Shown piece by piece: positions 10,976 to 23,765 of a stretch of DNA of 64,000 nt. The stretch's first letter is position 1; each line of letters opens with the position of its first letter. A program made the translations under genes and the position numbers. The notes under the pieces were generated by a model. That model had not been told where the DNA came from. It worked only from the letters and a program-made list of their open reading frames with translations, and did no database searches. Source of the stretch: Otis tarda (Eukaryota > Chordata > Aves > Otidiformes > Otididae); NCBI GenBank assembly GCA_026413225.1, contig CM048552.1, forward strand, positions 190,994,053 to 191,058,052. The letters run 5' to 3'.

Positions 10976-13900
10976 TTGGTACATCCTAAACAGCCATACA
11001 GAAAGCTATAAATCAAACAGCTTAATCGCCCCAAACTTTAAATAAATAGATAAACAAACCCGAACTTCTCCATATACACACAATCCAATCCCACAACAAG
11101 ATGAAGCCAAAACTTTCCAAAAAGTGCAAGTACACTTCTTAGTGAACAGAGAAATGTAGTCCCCCCAACTCAAGCATCCTGTAGGCGAGAGACTGTGAAG
11201 TTACCATCGCAGATTTATACAAACAAAATGAAAAAGTTCCTATTGTGGATGGGACAGTTTGAGGGGAAAGAGGAGCAGGGGAGTATTTGCTAAATAAAGG
11301 TTTGATAAAACAAATATTCTCCTACTTTTGATTAGCTAACATTTTTCTGACAAATTATTTAATGGAAATTGCCTTGACTAGATCAAGTGGAAAGTTCCCC
11401 GAAGTAGCCCTAACATTATGTTCCTAATACCACTACACTGCTTCTAAGCTATTTTCGTGCTAGCTCCATGGAAACAAAGACATAATTGTTCATTCAAAAG
11501 GCTGCTAAAATTTCCATTACAAAATACGCTTATAAAAAGCCTTTACTTTGTGTTTTTATTATGACAGGGAGAAGAGGAACTAGGTTATTTTCTGTACTTT
11601 ACTGCAAGCTTCAGAGACTGGCATACAGATTCAACCAATGTCATCGCTATAGTAAAAAATTAATTGTGATGAAGCTTAGTAAACTTGGTGCAATTAAGAA
11701 GTCCAATTATGGTTCATAACCTCTTTTAAGTTTCGGGGTTATCTGCTGTGTCAATCATCACATTGAGGAAATATTAAAGTAAAAACATAAATGTGATTTT
11801 ACATTTCATTTACTTTATTTGATCATAGATTTGGTAATTAAATTATTAAATCATACACTAGTTTTACAGAATTGGTAGAAAGTATTAATATTTATGTATT
11901 TTTATGTAATGTTTGTAAGAAAAACAAAAATGTTTTGTAAGAAAGCAAAGCTTTCTTCGGAAGCTTCATTTAAATTTAGCTAATGCCCCTCCACATCAAG
12001 AGCACCCATAAGAATGCCTTTTATTCCTCTTTAGTCCTTCCACCTTGCAAGAGGAAGATACCGTTCTTTTACCCCTTTACTTTGATTTATGCCCCTTTTC
12101 TCAAGTAAGAGGTTTCTGACTAAAAGGACAGATGATTAAAGAGATTATCCATTGTAAAAATTGTTACCTCTGGTTCCTGCATAGAGAAGAGGGAATACCA
12201 TTGTATTTATTATACAAAAGTGCTCACCATAGTCATGGTTTTAACAGATGGGAAGACAACAACAAAAAAAAAAACTTTATATCTCAGTATGGTTCATAAA
12301 TATCTCCAATTGAAGGAAATTCAAGGCCTCAAAGTTCTACTACTTTGCAACAAAGACATTAAGAACAAAACCAGGGACATTGAGCAGAAGTTTACATCAT
12401 CAGATGCACAAACCTAACAAAAATAATCAGTAGAACGTAAGCTTTATTTCCACATGACAGCTTGATTACAACCATACTCAGACCTCCAATTACATGTTGG
12501 TTACATTGTAACACTCAAAAAAAGCAAATAGGGGTTTAGGTTAAGGACCTGATGCTGAAATGAAATACAATTATTTCACCAAATACCTTTGATAATGTAC
12601 TGCCAAAAGAGCAACGGGAATTTTTTTCTGCATTCCCTAAGTCACTTCATAAAGCTCTAGTTTGTTCTTCTCTGGAAGTATCTTAAGAAGCAGCAGCTGT
12701 TGTCAGAATGCATTTTTGCCTTTGTATTCAAATTTAAGAAAATTATAAATTCCTTCCAAAAAAAGAGATGTATTTGTTTGTGCTTAGATTTACTAAAGAC
12801 GATATAAAGGCATACAAAATTCTATTTAAAAATGTGTAGTAGGAAGAGATGGGATACTCCACTACTCCTCCTGGGTAAATTCTTACAGTGGTTTTTCATT
12901 CTATTAAAAATGCGCATCTCATTTTTAATTTTTCTGGTTGCCGCTTGTGGCCACTTGTTCTTACGATGTTTCTTGTCATCAGATTAACAAGACTTAAACA
13001 CAAACTCTTATCACAAGAAAGTCCCTACACACTTCAAATCAAGTCATCCCTCATCTTTTCTGATAAGTTCATTTGACTGAGCTTTATGTCCTCTCCTGCA
13101 AGATGTTCACTCACAGACATAAAACAAATTACTTTTGAAGGCTAGTATACAGGGAAAAAGAATAAAAATGTGAAGCTCTAGGCATATCAGAGAATGAAAG
13201 AAAAAGAAAAAAACCACAAACATACATATATTGGTAGAGAGAAACTTACATGAGCATTCATTTTAAACAAATTTATGCCCAAATACTGGACCACAGAGAG
13301 AAGAAAGTAAAAAAAAAAAAGAGGAGTTGGAAGAAACCTAACAGTCATTTATTTTTAGACTTTTGTAATTCCTTTAACAGCAAATAAAATACAAACAAAT
13401 GCATACCGAAAAACCTGTTCTCCTAAGCAGTACTTCAGTTATCTTCCAAGATAAAAAACAAAACAAAACAAAAACAAACAAGAAAAAACCCTCTTATCAC
13501 ATATTTAGTTTTGTTCTTAGGACAAACAACTGCATCCCAGAATTCCTCACACATCTTTGCTCAGTAAATACAAAGGCATAATTCCATTTAATTTTGCCAA
13601 ATGGTTAAATGACTCAAGTATTTTTCTTCCATGTGATCTTAACAAACATACAAAGGAGATCCTCTCTTCAGTCCCTCCTCCTCTTTCTCCTACTTAAAAA
13701 TCTCCCTATCATCTTCCTTCCTAATTCACCGTTCTTTCTTCTTCATATTATCCTCCCATTTTCATTAGTTATGCAAGTTCCTTTTGTCCTGTGAATACAA
13801 CTAAATAATAGTATTCAAGATTTGTTTATAAAACTAACTTTAATGTTTTAATTTTAAGTTCTATTATGTTCTTAATGAATACCAAAATAGCTTTCTTTTT

Positions 13901-16189
13901 GTATTCACTTGTTGAACTGGGATGAATTTTTCTGAAGATGTACCAGAATCACTAAAATTACTGTAATTATTGAACATATCTAATTTATGTAACAGCAATG
14001 TATGCATGGAAATACAAGTAAGAAATAGCAGGTGGTTTATTATGTGGACTGTCCTATAGGTTAACGCTCAGTCTTACCTGTATATTGGTTTCTAAATGCT
14101 CCTTCATTAGCTATTTCCTGTTCAAAAATTTGCTTTTTATTCCACCTAGGGAATTCCTAAGGCTCTTACCTGAACAATGGTTATGTCTACATATGTACTG
14201 GTTTTGCCTCTTTTTCAAAACACTGGAGGAAATTTTTCAAAACTCTGAAAAAAAATTTAAAATAATTCCAGTATGGCCCTGTAGGCCATTTTTTCAGCAC
14301 TTTTTTTTTTTTCCAGGTATTTCATTTCATATATTTACCTTTCTATAAATAAATTTATGTTAGTCTAAATCTTACTTCTGGTCTACAATGTCTCTCTCAA
14401 GGTTTATCACAGAAAAAAAAATTTAGAATTTTGAATGAACATACAATACATGTGCTTCAGTCCGTCACTTCAAGTTATCCAGTCCAGTAGTTTAAGACCT
14501 AAAGGAAGTGTTGTTGCTTTACAGGAATCTATTTTTACTATACATTCACTACAGATTCTCCAAGTTATCTCTGTGATGCAAATGCTCAACTGTGCAAACA
14601 ATGAATTTTCTGTGTGATCGGGAGTCAAAAATAAGCACTATATTCAGTAGATTTGTCAGAGTTACAAAATAATTGCAAGACTTTCTTAGTTTTATAAGCT
14701 GTTCATGCTTTTCCATTGGAAAAGGACCTATGCAGTATCTCACGCTGCAGAGCTCTGATATTATTTGGAGGATATAAAGAGAATTGTTATCTTGAACAGT
14801 AATGTGAATTTTGAGCAGAGTTTTCCTTTTAAAAAGTAAAAATTAAGAATGCTCCAAGATTCAGTTCTGTTCCCCAGTAGTTAAGGAAAACTTCATTTAG
14901 AAAATGGGATTGATCCTTCCCCATACAATTTGTATTTAAATATAACAGTGTTGATGAATTGATCATGTCACAGTCTGAGTATTTTAATAAACACCTAATT
15001 AGTAATCTTAAAACACAGAGCGTTTCCAAAGAATTTCTGGATTAATGCACTTATCCGAGTAAGGAACCAGGTTTTTCATAGCTCTTCGCTTTGAATGCCA
15101 GCACACTCAGCTTTTAAGGTTGGAGCCTAAACCATCGCAAAACTGACAACAGACAAAATAGGCACAGACAAATAAAATACAATGGAGTATAATAAACCTA
15201 TGTTATACACTCAAAACAGAGACACTGCCAGTCCCAGGGATGCTACTACATTAATGAATATTGTTTCTGCTACACTTGCTATTATGACACTTTACACGTT
15301 CTGCAATAATGTTTGGTTTTTGGGGTTTGCTTGTTAAAGTACTCCCACAAGTAGGAATGTAAATAATTTTACCACCATCACAATGCTAGAATCACTATTA
15401 AACAATGGTACGCTTTGAAACAAAGATATAGAGAAGTCACATCCAATAATATAGCACAAAAAAAAAAACCAAACAAAAACCCACACCTACAAAAATTCAA
15501 AAGTAAACAAATCAACCCTCCTGCTTTGACTGAAATAAAAATCTCCACTCCTTAACCAGCTGTTCTAACCTGGTATTAGCTCCAGAGGACGTGACCTCCC
15601 TCAGTTATGCCCTCAGTAGGATGACACAAGCTGCAACGGCTGCAGAAGTAAAGTAGCTTAACCTGGAGAAGCGGTGTCTTTCTTCAGTCAAAGGCATCCT
15701 CTAGGAATTTAACCCTTCCCAGAACGAAGAAGGGTTACGAAGCATTACGGTGACACCGAACAGTGTTCGATGGAGCGCAGACAGCACTGGTGCTTACGTG
15801 AGCTTTAGGCACAAAGTGAAGGTATGCAGAGGTGCTAGAGGGAAGCAGCTCTCTAAGGGGTCACGAGTAGAAGACTATCAGTGCAAGACTTGATTTCTCA
15901 TGATGCAAGGACAGAGCTTTTCTGAAGCTCAGCAAAATGAAAGTATGCATAAACCCAGATTCAAGGTGACAAACAAAATTCTCCAACTTCTGACAGACCC
16001 TCCAAGGTAAAGCAACATATTCATCTGGTGAGTTGCTGGAGCCAATTTGAAACTTCAGTGAATTCACACTCAGTGTTTGTACAAGTACAGGCCTCACGAT
16101 TCAGCTTTTATTCCTATGCCTCCTCCTCTTATCTCATCCTTAGCTTCCAAAATAAATGACACAGAAATTCTACAAACACTGTATGTAGC
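10976..16189. other. Unannotated AT-rich sequence, possible intron
   Basis: More than 5 kb of AT-rich sequence with short homopolymers and no repeat I can name. On the minus strand there are several small blocks flanked by splice-like words, for example 13250-13285 (CAG acceptor, GTAAGT donor, 36 bases reading YLGINLFKMNAH) and a GTAAGA donor preceded by CAG at 14080. These are short enough to arise by chance, do not join in phase, and are not called as genes. Confidence 0.45.
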
Positions 16190-16560
16190 TGGGACGGTTT
16201 TGGTATCAAGAGGCTACAGGAGGCCTTGCGTGGTAGCGGCTGTGAACTGCCCTGGGCTGGTCACAGCCATTTCCAGACGGCTCCAAAGCCGCTGTGAGTA
16301 ACCTGCTGCACCCCAAAAGAGCAACCACCCTGAGTAGCACTCCTGTCCTCTGCTCGGGTGTCTGTAAGGCAGAGGCGGCAGCCACCGGGGCAGGCGACAC
16401 CAAACACGCTCCTGAGGTGAGATGCAGCTCACTGCAGCAGGCGTGTGCACCCCCAAGGGCCTGCTGGAGGAGCTGGTATGAACCCAGTACCACACAGGGT
16501 GACAGCAGGGGAAGGGGGAGCTAGGGAATGATAGGTGTTCAGCTTGCCTCCAGCCTGGGG
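16190..16560. other. G+C-rich island of unknown origin
   Basis: About 370 bases are markedly richer in G and C than the surrounding intron-like DNA, with several CpG pairs (for example GGCAGAGGCGGCAGCCACC). Open stretches exist on both strands (16206-16493 and 16214-16621 on minus, 16294-16524 on plus), which is what G+C-rich sequence gives by default. None shows a familiar domain. A CCTGAG followed by GTGAGA at 16412 is donor-like on the plus strand. It could be a regulatory island, a first exon, or the remains of an old repeat. I cannot tell which. Confidence 0.35.
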
Positions 16561-16594
16561 CAGATGGAAGAAAGTGTTTATGTAAGGATGAGGG

Positions 16595-16873
16595 GTAGGT
16601 TTTGATAGGACGAGGGGTCACGGTTTTAAAATAGAAGGAGGTAGATTCAGACTAGATATAAGGAAGAAGTTTTTTTACACTGAGGATGGTGAAACACCGG
16701 AACAGGTTGCCCAGAGAGGTGGTAGATACCCCATCCCTGGAAATATTCAAGGCCAGGCTGGATGAGGCTCTGAGCAACCTGATCTGGTTGGAGATGTCCC
16801 TGCTCCTTGCAGGGGAGTTGGACTAGATGACCTCTAAAGGCCCCTTCCAACCCAAACTATTCTATGATTCTAA
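16595..16873 (+). mobile_element. CR1 LINE, 3' tail fragment
   Basis: A 280-base CR1 tail on the plus strand. It covers the last codons of the reverse transcriptase frame (around CAGGTTGCCCAGAGAGGTGG, AAGGCCAGGCTGGATGAGGC) and the 3' untranslated region (GGAGTTGGACTAGATGACCT, CCTTCCAACCCAAACTATTC), ending ATTCTATGATTCTA. It is less decayed than the fragment at 4 kb. Confidence 0.93.
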
Positions 16874-19800
16874 GTGTTTGACTATTTAGTTCTCCTCAAT
16901 ATCCAAATCAGTGACCAAAGATTGTGTTAATCAGTAAGTCAAAATTCCACGAGTCAAGGCTGGTTTGCCCAAGACATCTTATTAGACGAGCAGAGCACTG
17001 CCATTTACCCAGGTTTCTAGAAAACAGTAGATCAGAATGTGCAACCTGCAAGGGCACCTATGGCATTTGACTTTGTAACTATAAGGAAAACTACATTAGT
17101 AAAGGAGATAATATCCTTTTTAAAATCTCCACAGTCCATGAATCATTCTCATAGCAACTGTAAATCTGTATGCAGTAACAGATTCGAAGGTATGGTTGAT
17201 TAGTGGGACAATGACAGGAGGCAATCCCTCTATGGAGTCTGGTTCACCTGACTTCAAATACTTTTCTGCATTAGAGATGTAACTCTTCAAGGAGAAAGGA
17301 AATCAAATAATGGTTCAAACTGAGCACACTATCTGACGCTAACACACAAAATAAGGAAAAAAAGGTAGAAAAAGTACTATGACAATTTGTAGAGATGTGT
17401 CCAGAGGAACCAGACCTCAGAGAAATGGTTACTTTTTGTCTTCATTATCTTATTATAGAGAATTCCATAATCCTGCCTAAACCCCTATTTTCAGTTACCA
17501 CCAAATAGCCATTCTATTTTATTTAGAGAAATGTCATATCAAAGTAAATTATTTGTGCACTGAAAGACCTTTTAGATTGCTGATGGAGGAAACTGTTGTC
17601 AAAGTGACTTAACTATTGAGCTTGACTTCTTGGTTTTATTTAAGCAATTCATTTTTTAGTTTTCAGAGATAAAAAACAGTCTGTGCCTCTATTTTCATCA
17701 TAACAGACTTAAAAATTATCATGGTAAAACGTCTGAAGTATAATATTTATTATCTCAATTTATCCACTACTTTGTACCATGGCAGTTCTCAAATCTGTGT
17801 TGTAATTACTTCCAGCATTTCCACCTGCTTCCGCTGTCAGCTGCCCTTACATTACGCTTATTAAGCGCTAACAAAAGAGCCTCTAGTATCCCACAGGCCT
17901 CTGTCTCACTGCTCTGTGCTTGTTCCAAATGACCTTGCTGTAATGCAGATACACAATAGTGCCTTTTGCCCACATCCAGATGGCTTCCTTTTGACTCTCT
18001 CCTCTGTGCACACACAATGTTGAAAGAACGAAAATTTTTATGCAAAAACTTGACAGATTTTCACAGGTAACAAAACTATTTACATAAACTGCCACGCATT
18101 ACTAAACATACAAATATTTCCTTTGTAATAACTTTGAAAAGGTCTGGAAAGAGAAATAGATCAAGGATGAAAGAATTTTTAATGTCAAACCATCAATCAT
18201 TTCAATTCTGCAATGAAAATACATCACTGTAGCTTTGTATTAGAAATTTTATTTACTAAATGTTTGCATTAAAAAGATTTTGGCATCAACTGTAAGTATT
18301 TCATTTAAGTTCAGTACATTTTCAATATTAAAGGAAAAGTAATAATGCCTTTTTCGAGATTCCAAATACACTGGAAAAAACTTTTGCTTAGCTTAGCCTG
18401 TCAGTGAGGAATGACTCCAAACAAGGAATGAGGCACTTATTCAAATAAATTATTTAAAGAAAGAAAAGATTATTCCCTTAAGGAAGAACACACTTCTTCA
18501 TAAGGTACTTGAGAATTTGCCCTTTTCTTCTGTAAAAACTATCCACTAGGCAACCATGCACATAAAAGTTTTTGAATCTATATTCTTACAGTAAGAAGTC
18601 TCTGCATCAAAAAAAAATTGCTATTCCAAATAAACCATGGAGTAGGAGTGTAACCTTCACCAATCAGGACTGATTAGTCTGAGTCTTTTGAGAAGGCTAC
18701 ACAGCAGCTAATAAACACCTGGCTTATCAAATATAGGAGCTTTAAGAGAAACATGGAGCTTATATTTCATTTTTAATACTACAAAAAAAATTAAGAATAA
18801 TTGGAAAAACCAAACTAAGTTCTGTACTTCACCAGCAAACTCTACAGGCAACTCAATGAGTGGGTAAGACCATCCAATGAAAGCATGGCAATGGTGAGCA
18901 GCCCAGGCTTTGGGAGCTAACCCACTCAGTTTTCATGTTCTACCTTGCGTGAGCAGTCCCATTCTCATATTTCTGGCATACTGTGCAACGGCAAAGCAAT
19001 TTAGGCCTAAAGCTCATTGGCTAGATGTAGTGACAAGTACCTAGAAACTGTGTAAGAGAGAAAAACAAAACAAAACAAAGCACAATCCCCATGCTCTCCC
19101 TATTTTGTCTTCTTTTTACGTTGCCTTCCTTTCCCTTTAGTGATACAAGTAAAAGTTTAGTAATATTCAGCTATACCTGATGGAATAAGTAAAAATGAAA
19201 ACAAAGATTTGAAAGATTTGGAAGCAAGAGGTTTACACCATTCTTTAAGGTAAGTAAGTGTGAAATCCCCCAGTGTTCTGATGCAATTCCCTTAAGACAT
19301 CTGAGCACAGTTAATATTAAAAAAAAACCACACAGAGAAACCGCCACATGTTAAAAAAGACTTGAAAAACAAAACAATAAACTTATCTCACATCTTTATA
19401 AATCAAATACATTCATAATCTGTAAGACCGTGTTCCAGGAACAAGTATCTTTAAAACAAGTAATAAGTAATCTATAGAAATTTTACAGTTCTAGTTTATG
19501 GATTTTACAAGACGGGTAAATCAATTCACTGGAGAGTAAAAGTAAATAACTTAGGAAACCTACTGTGTTGCAAGCACTTACACCCACTGTAAGACAGTAA
19601 AATAACAGGAGCTACAGTCCCAGATTCCCTTAGTAACAACATGGAATTATATCAGAAAACGAAGCGCAGAGAAAGGCAAACCTGAAAGTGAGAAGCAGTG
19701 ATACCAGATCAACGGGACAAATCTAACCACAAATTACAAAGCAGTTATCAATTACCATTACTGAAAGCACTACAAAAAGAAGCCCCTCAACTCCCCTCCC

Positions 19801-20164
19801 AAAATACTAAAGAGCGTCAGTCTTTTGAGTCTACTTCCCAATACATATATTGGGGCCACAAGCCAGCACACCTTTGTCTACAGGACTCTGAGCTTACTGC
19901 TGTCAAAAAATAAGACAAAGAGTCCAAAAAAACCAAAATAGGTTATTAAAATTCCCATTAGACTCCTCTTTCAGATGGGTACTGATAAAAATATGCAAGT
20001 TTTTAAATTATTTCCTATAATGATTTTAACAAGCCTTCACCCGGAAGCTAAGGGCTTGTATCACAAAACCTCCATGTAAATCAAATATATATAAGTATAT
20101 ATAAATATACACAAGTAACATGGTTACAAATTACCCTTGTTTTTCTAGTTTATCATTAAAAAAA
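16874..20164. other. Unannotated sequence with weak exon-like blocks
   Basis: AT-rich sequence with no recognised repeat. Two blocks deserve a note. On the minus strand from 17284 down to 17122 a frame stays open behind a pyrimidine-rich tract ending AAG. On the plus strand 19171-19249 sits between a CAG and a strong GTAAGTAAG donor. Neither is identified; both are described under the findings. A stretch of TATATA-like words lies at about 20085-20115. Confidence 0.45.
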
Positions 20165-21210
20165 TCAAAGAACCACAGAACCACAAAATGCTTAAGGTTG
20201 GAAGTTGGAGGTCGTCTCATCTTTCCTCACAGGAGAGATACGCCAGTCCCTTCAAGATTTTAGTGACCCTTCACTGGTCTCTCTCCAGTATGTCCATTTC
20301 TTTCTTGTACTGGGGAGTCCAGAACTGGACACAGCATTCCAGGTGTGGCCTTCATCAGCACTGAATAAAGCCAAAGGATCACCTCCCTCAACCTGCTGGC
20401 AATAATTTATCTAATGCAGCCATGGATACCCTTCACATTCTTTGCTGCAAGGCCACATTGCTGGCTCATGTTCAACTTGGTGTCTACCAGAACCCTCAGG
20501 TCCTTTTCTGCAAAGTTGTTTTCCAGTTGATTGGCCCTCTGGCATATATTGGTGTATGTGGTTGTTCTTCCCCAGGTGCAGGACTTTACAGTTCCCCTTG
20601 TTGGACATCATGAAGTTCCTGTCAGCCCATTTCTCCAGCCTGTCAATGGCAGCACAATCTTCTGGCATATCTGCCACTCCTCCCAGTTTTAAGTCATGTG
20701 CAGACTTGCTGAGGGTACACTCTGCTTCATCATCCAGATTATAAACGAAGATGTTGAACAGGACTGGACTCAGTATTGACTGCTGGGGTACACCAACAGT
20801 CACTAGACTTCAGCTAGATTTTGTGCCACTCATCACTACCTTCTGTGCCCAGCCATTCAGCTAGTTTTCAACTCACCTCACTATCTGCTCATCCAGCCTG
20901 TGTATCAACAGCTTTTCTATGAGGATCTTACAGCAGACAACATCAAAAGCCTTAACAAAGTTCAGGTAGACAATATCCACTGCTCTTCTCTCATGTACCA
21001 AGCCAGCCATTTCATCATAGAAGGTTATCAGGTTGCTCAAGCATGACTTCCCCTTGGTGAAGCCATGCTGATTGCTCCTGATCTTGTCCTTCATGTGTCT
21101 GGAAATAGTTTCCAGTATTAGTTGTTCCATCACCTTCCAAGGTGAGACTGTGGATCTCTAGGTGAGACTGTTAGATTCCCAGATCCTTCTTCTTGCCATT
21201 CTTGAAGATA
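20165..21210 (-). mobile_element. CR1 LINE, reverse transcriptase to 3' end, with 3' UTR largely missing
   Basis: A CR1 on the minus strand, 5'-truncated, about 1.05 kb. Read on the minus strand, the first part gives [55 protein letters not shown] (reverse transcriptase palm), then VGVPQQSILSPVLFNIFVYN and DRLEKWADRNFMMSNKGNCK. The catalytic block reads LSKSAHDLKLGG, so the usual FADD is lost. At the 3' end, the tail word near 20165-20220 (ATTTTGTGGTTCTGTGG on the minus strand) joins abruptly to coding sequence equivalent to KKDILERDQ. Most of the 3' untranslated region is therefore missing. Either an internal deletion or two abutting fragments would explain this. Confidence 0.92.
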
Positions 21211-23040
21211 GGAGGAAAAGACAGCAACTGTATTTGTTCATGCTTTGCTTTGTTCACATAGAATCTAAGTGTAAGATCCAAAGTCTGAAGTACAGAAATG
21301 AAAAATAAAACTGCAGAAAACTCTCATAGCTGTAACACAAGGAATAGCCTGAAACCAGTAACAAAACCAAAAAAATTACATTGCTCAAATGCAGTAGTTC
21401 CTGCTATCTTACAGATTCTGGATTTCTTATGCAAAAGGATTCTGTGGAAATTCTTGTCATATGCTGGACTAAATGTGTCCTAAACAATGCATTTTTCAAA
21501 GTAATTCTTAAAAATTAAGAAGGTTGGCAGTTACTTTGCTCACTATTTTTAGTAGCGTAGCACTCTACTAGTTTCATGCTTTTGTTTTACTATGGTGCAA
21601 TATAAAGGAAATCAACTCAAGCTAGTATAATTCTCTCTCTAAAGCTCTTCAAATTGTGTGAATTACTGGAACTATAATCTTTTATTGATACATGTAGATG
21701 AAAACAATGCCAATACAATCATTTTACCTAATACTGAACACTGTCTCTCCTTCCAAATACATATAAACATGCCAGCAGTAATCTTCTCTACCCAGCCATT
21801 TAATCTGCTTTCAGGACTTCAAAACACTCTCCTGAGATCACCTTGAGTTCCAAGATCACTGCTCTCCCATTTGTTGCATGCAATTACTTTAAAGTTTGTA
21901 TTTTTCTCTCCAGCTTATTCCTCAACTGAACTCAAGCGGTAAATACATTTCTATATAACTGTTAGTGAGAGCTCTCTCTACATGAAGTGCCTCTAAGAAC
22001 AGCCACAACACAATGAAAACTTCATAGAAAGCTGCTCAGGATCAGCAGTAAAGGAGGACAGAGGCAGAACGACAGAAAGTTTACAATTACTCAAATGAAG
22101 TCTTTATTAAAGACAGTCTCATGACCAACTTAAGACAGTCCAAGAACACATTGCCACCGAAACAAGCAGTCTTATCAGCCACTTCTCTCTAGCCATAAAT
22201 TCCTATACCCTCAAATGGATGAGTCTTCTAGATGCATCTGTCCCACCACATGCCAGGAAAACTGTTAATGTTGACTGCAAGTACAAAGTTAGAAACATTT
22301 TTCAACAGCAGAGAAGCATCAGATTGACCTTAATTTACTGTGAAATTCCATCATTCGTCAACATTCATGTCAAAAAATTGCCAAGAAAATTCTCAGCGAC
22401 TCCTTGTGATCAACATTTACTTTAGTTCTATTTGGGTTTGTTTTTCATTACATTAGTATAAGCTCAAAGTGTATTAACTCCTCTTACTAGATTTGGCTCA
22501 TTTCTCAGTTTAGGTCAACTGACTGGAGTTCTGCTTCTCTCTGCAATGACTTCTCCAGCGCCCACGCATACAATTAGTTACGTTATGACAGGGGTCAGCA
22601 GATGGCACTATCACACATTTTTTAATACTATGCTTTTTACTGGTAAATCTTTATTTAATAGAAACCTTTTCTGATTTGCTGGGTGTGCATGTGCAAGTGA
22701 GATCAATTTCAGAAGAACAACTCTAGCATTGTACTGATGTCCATTCAGGCTGTAGTTTATAAAAAAAAACTTGCCTATTTTATAACATATAATAATTACC
22801 TCTGTTTCAACGTTATTATGTGTTAAATACAAATTATGCCTGACATACACCTAAACTCATACCATGTTTTCTCTCTAATAAGAAACAGATGAAAGCCACA
22901 ATAATTATTACAAAGAAAAAAAGTCATAGAAATCACACTCCAGCATGGGATTTCCCCTTTCCTCTATAAAGTGGAATATCTAGCAAACTCTGACACTTGT
23001 ATTTCAGAACACACACACACAAAAGATAACTATTACTTAC

Positions 23041-23082
23041 ATTCTCTTGCAGTCATCCAGTTCACCTCTTCCTTTCTATAAA
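23041..23082 (-). CDS. Weak candidate micro-exon, unidentified
   Basis: A 42-base block on the minus strand lies between a TTAG acceptor and a GTAAGTAATAG donor. In the frame compatible with the block at 23575-23765 it reads YRKEEVNWMTARE, with two bases of a split codon in front and one behind. The intervening intron would be 492 bases. The acceptor region is AT-rich rather than pyrimidine-rich. With a block this short the agreement in phase is a one-in-three event, so the evidence is thin. No protein family is recognised. Confidence 0.12.
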
Positions 23083-23574
23083 CTAACAGTAATTATCATA
23101 TCATTGTTTACACTGGGATGATTTCAGCTTTTCCCCTAGCTTAGTTTCAGGAAAGTCACTTTGACAGAAAACAATAGATTTACCCTGGGAAAGGTTTCTA
23201 ATCTCAAAGAAAAGAAGAAAGAGAAAAAATTCAAGAGATGCACTGTGAAAGTTTTAGTTTTTTTTTTTCAAGCGAGATGCCAAGTACTTATGCTGCCTTT
23301 GCATATGCATCACTTTCTAGAAGTTTACTCAGCTAAAACCTTCCCTATGTATGTCATTCAAACTGTGAACTGACAGCATTTTTCTCTTCAGCTATGTATT
23401 TCATCCTTGCATTCTGAACTTTAAATTTCTGCCTATTCAACTATTCTGAATGAATTCAGCTCTTCCATACCACTAGTTTACTGTAAGATACGTAAGAAAC
23501 CAGACATAATTTATATTTAAGAAAAAGCCATTAACAGTGTAAACTAATTTAATACTATGTAAACTGAGACTTAC

Positions 23575-23765
23575 GAATGTATTTTCTTGCTATTAATGCA
23601 GCACCTTTTCCTGCAACAAAGTCATAAATCACTGAGATGTTCACACAAAGCAGAGCACTGCAAACCTCACGAGCCCAGAAATCTCTTCTTCCTGGCTCAC
23701 ACAGCCTTCCTCTCCTCCAACTAGCTTCACGCTTTTTCAGTCTTCTGTAATCCTCATGATGTAAG
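23575..23765 (-). CDS. Weak candidate internal exon, unidentified
   Basis: On the minus strand the frame is open from a stop at about 23786-23788 to a GTAAGT donor whose complement is at 23569-23574. With the CAG at 23766-23768 as acceptor the exon would be 191 bases, starting with one base of a split codon and ending one base into the next. The translation includes DYRRLKKREASWRRGRLCEP and, at its end, ISVIYDFVAGKGAALIARKY. It is richer in G+C than its surroundings. The pyrimidine tract before the acceptor is poor. A shorter version using the TTGTTGCAG at about 23611 as acceptor is also open. I recognise no family. It joins in phase to the block at 23041-23082, but open frames of this size are common by chance, so this is a low-confidence call. 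Confidence 0.2.

Noticed and set aside
12168-12176. A 9-base minus-strand block with strong flanking splice consensus
   Set aside because: It cannot be told from chance without transcript data.
13250-13285. A 36-base minus-strand micro-exon with good CAG and GTAAGT sites (YLGINLFKMNAH)
   Set aside because: It is too short to support by itself, and it joins in phase to none of the neighbouring candidates I tried.
14081-14148. A minus-strand block ending CAG before GTAAGA, reading WNKKQIFEQEIANEGAFRNQ
   Set aside because: The acceptor is weak, a second equally strong donor lies too close for a separate intron, and the opposite strand is open over 87 codons; chance is the simpler reading.
16214-16621. 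A 135-residue minus-strand frame in the G+C-rich island
   Set aside because: It has no domain or codon pattern that I recognise, overlaps open frames on both strands, and runs into a CR1 tail.
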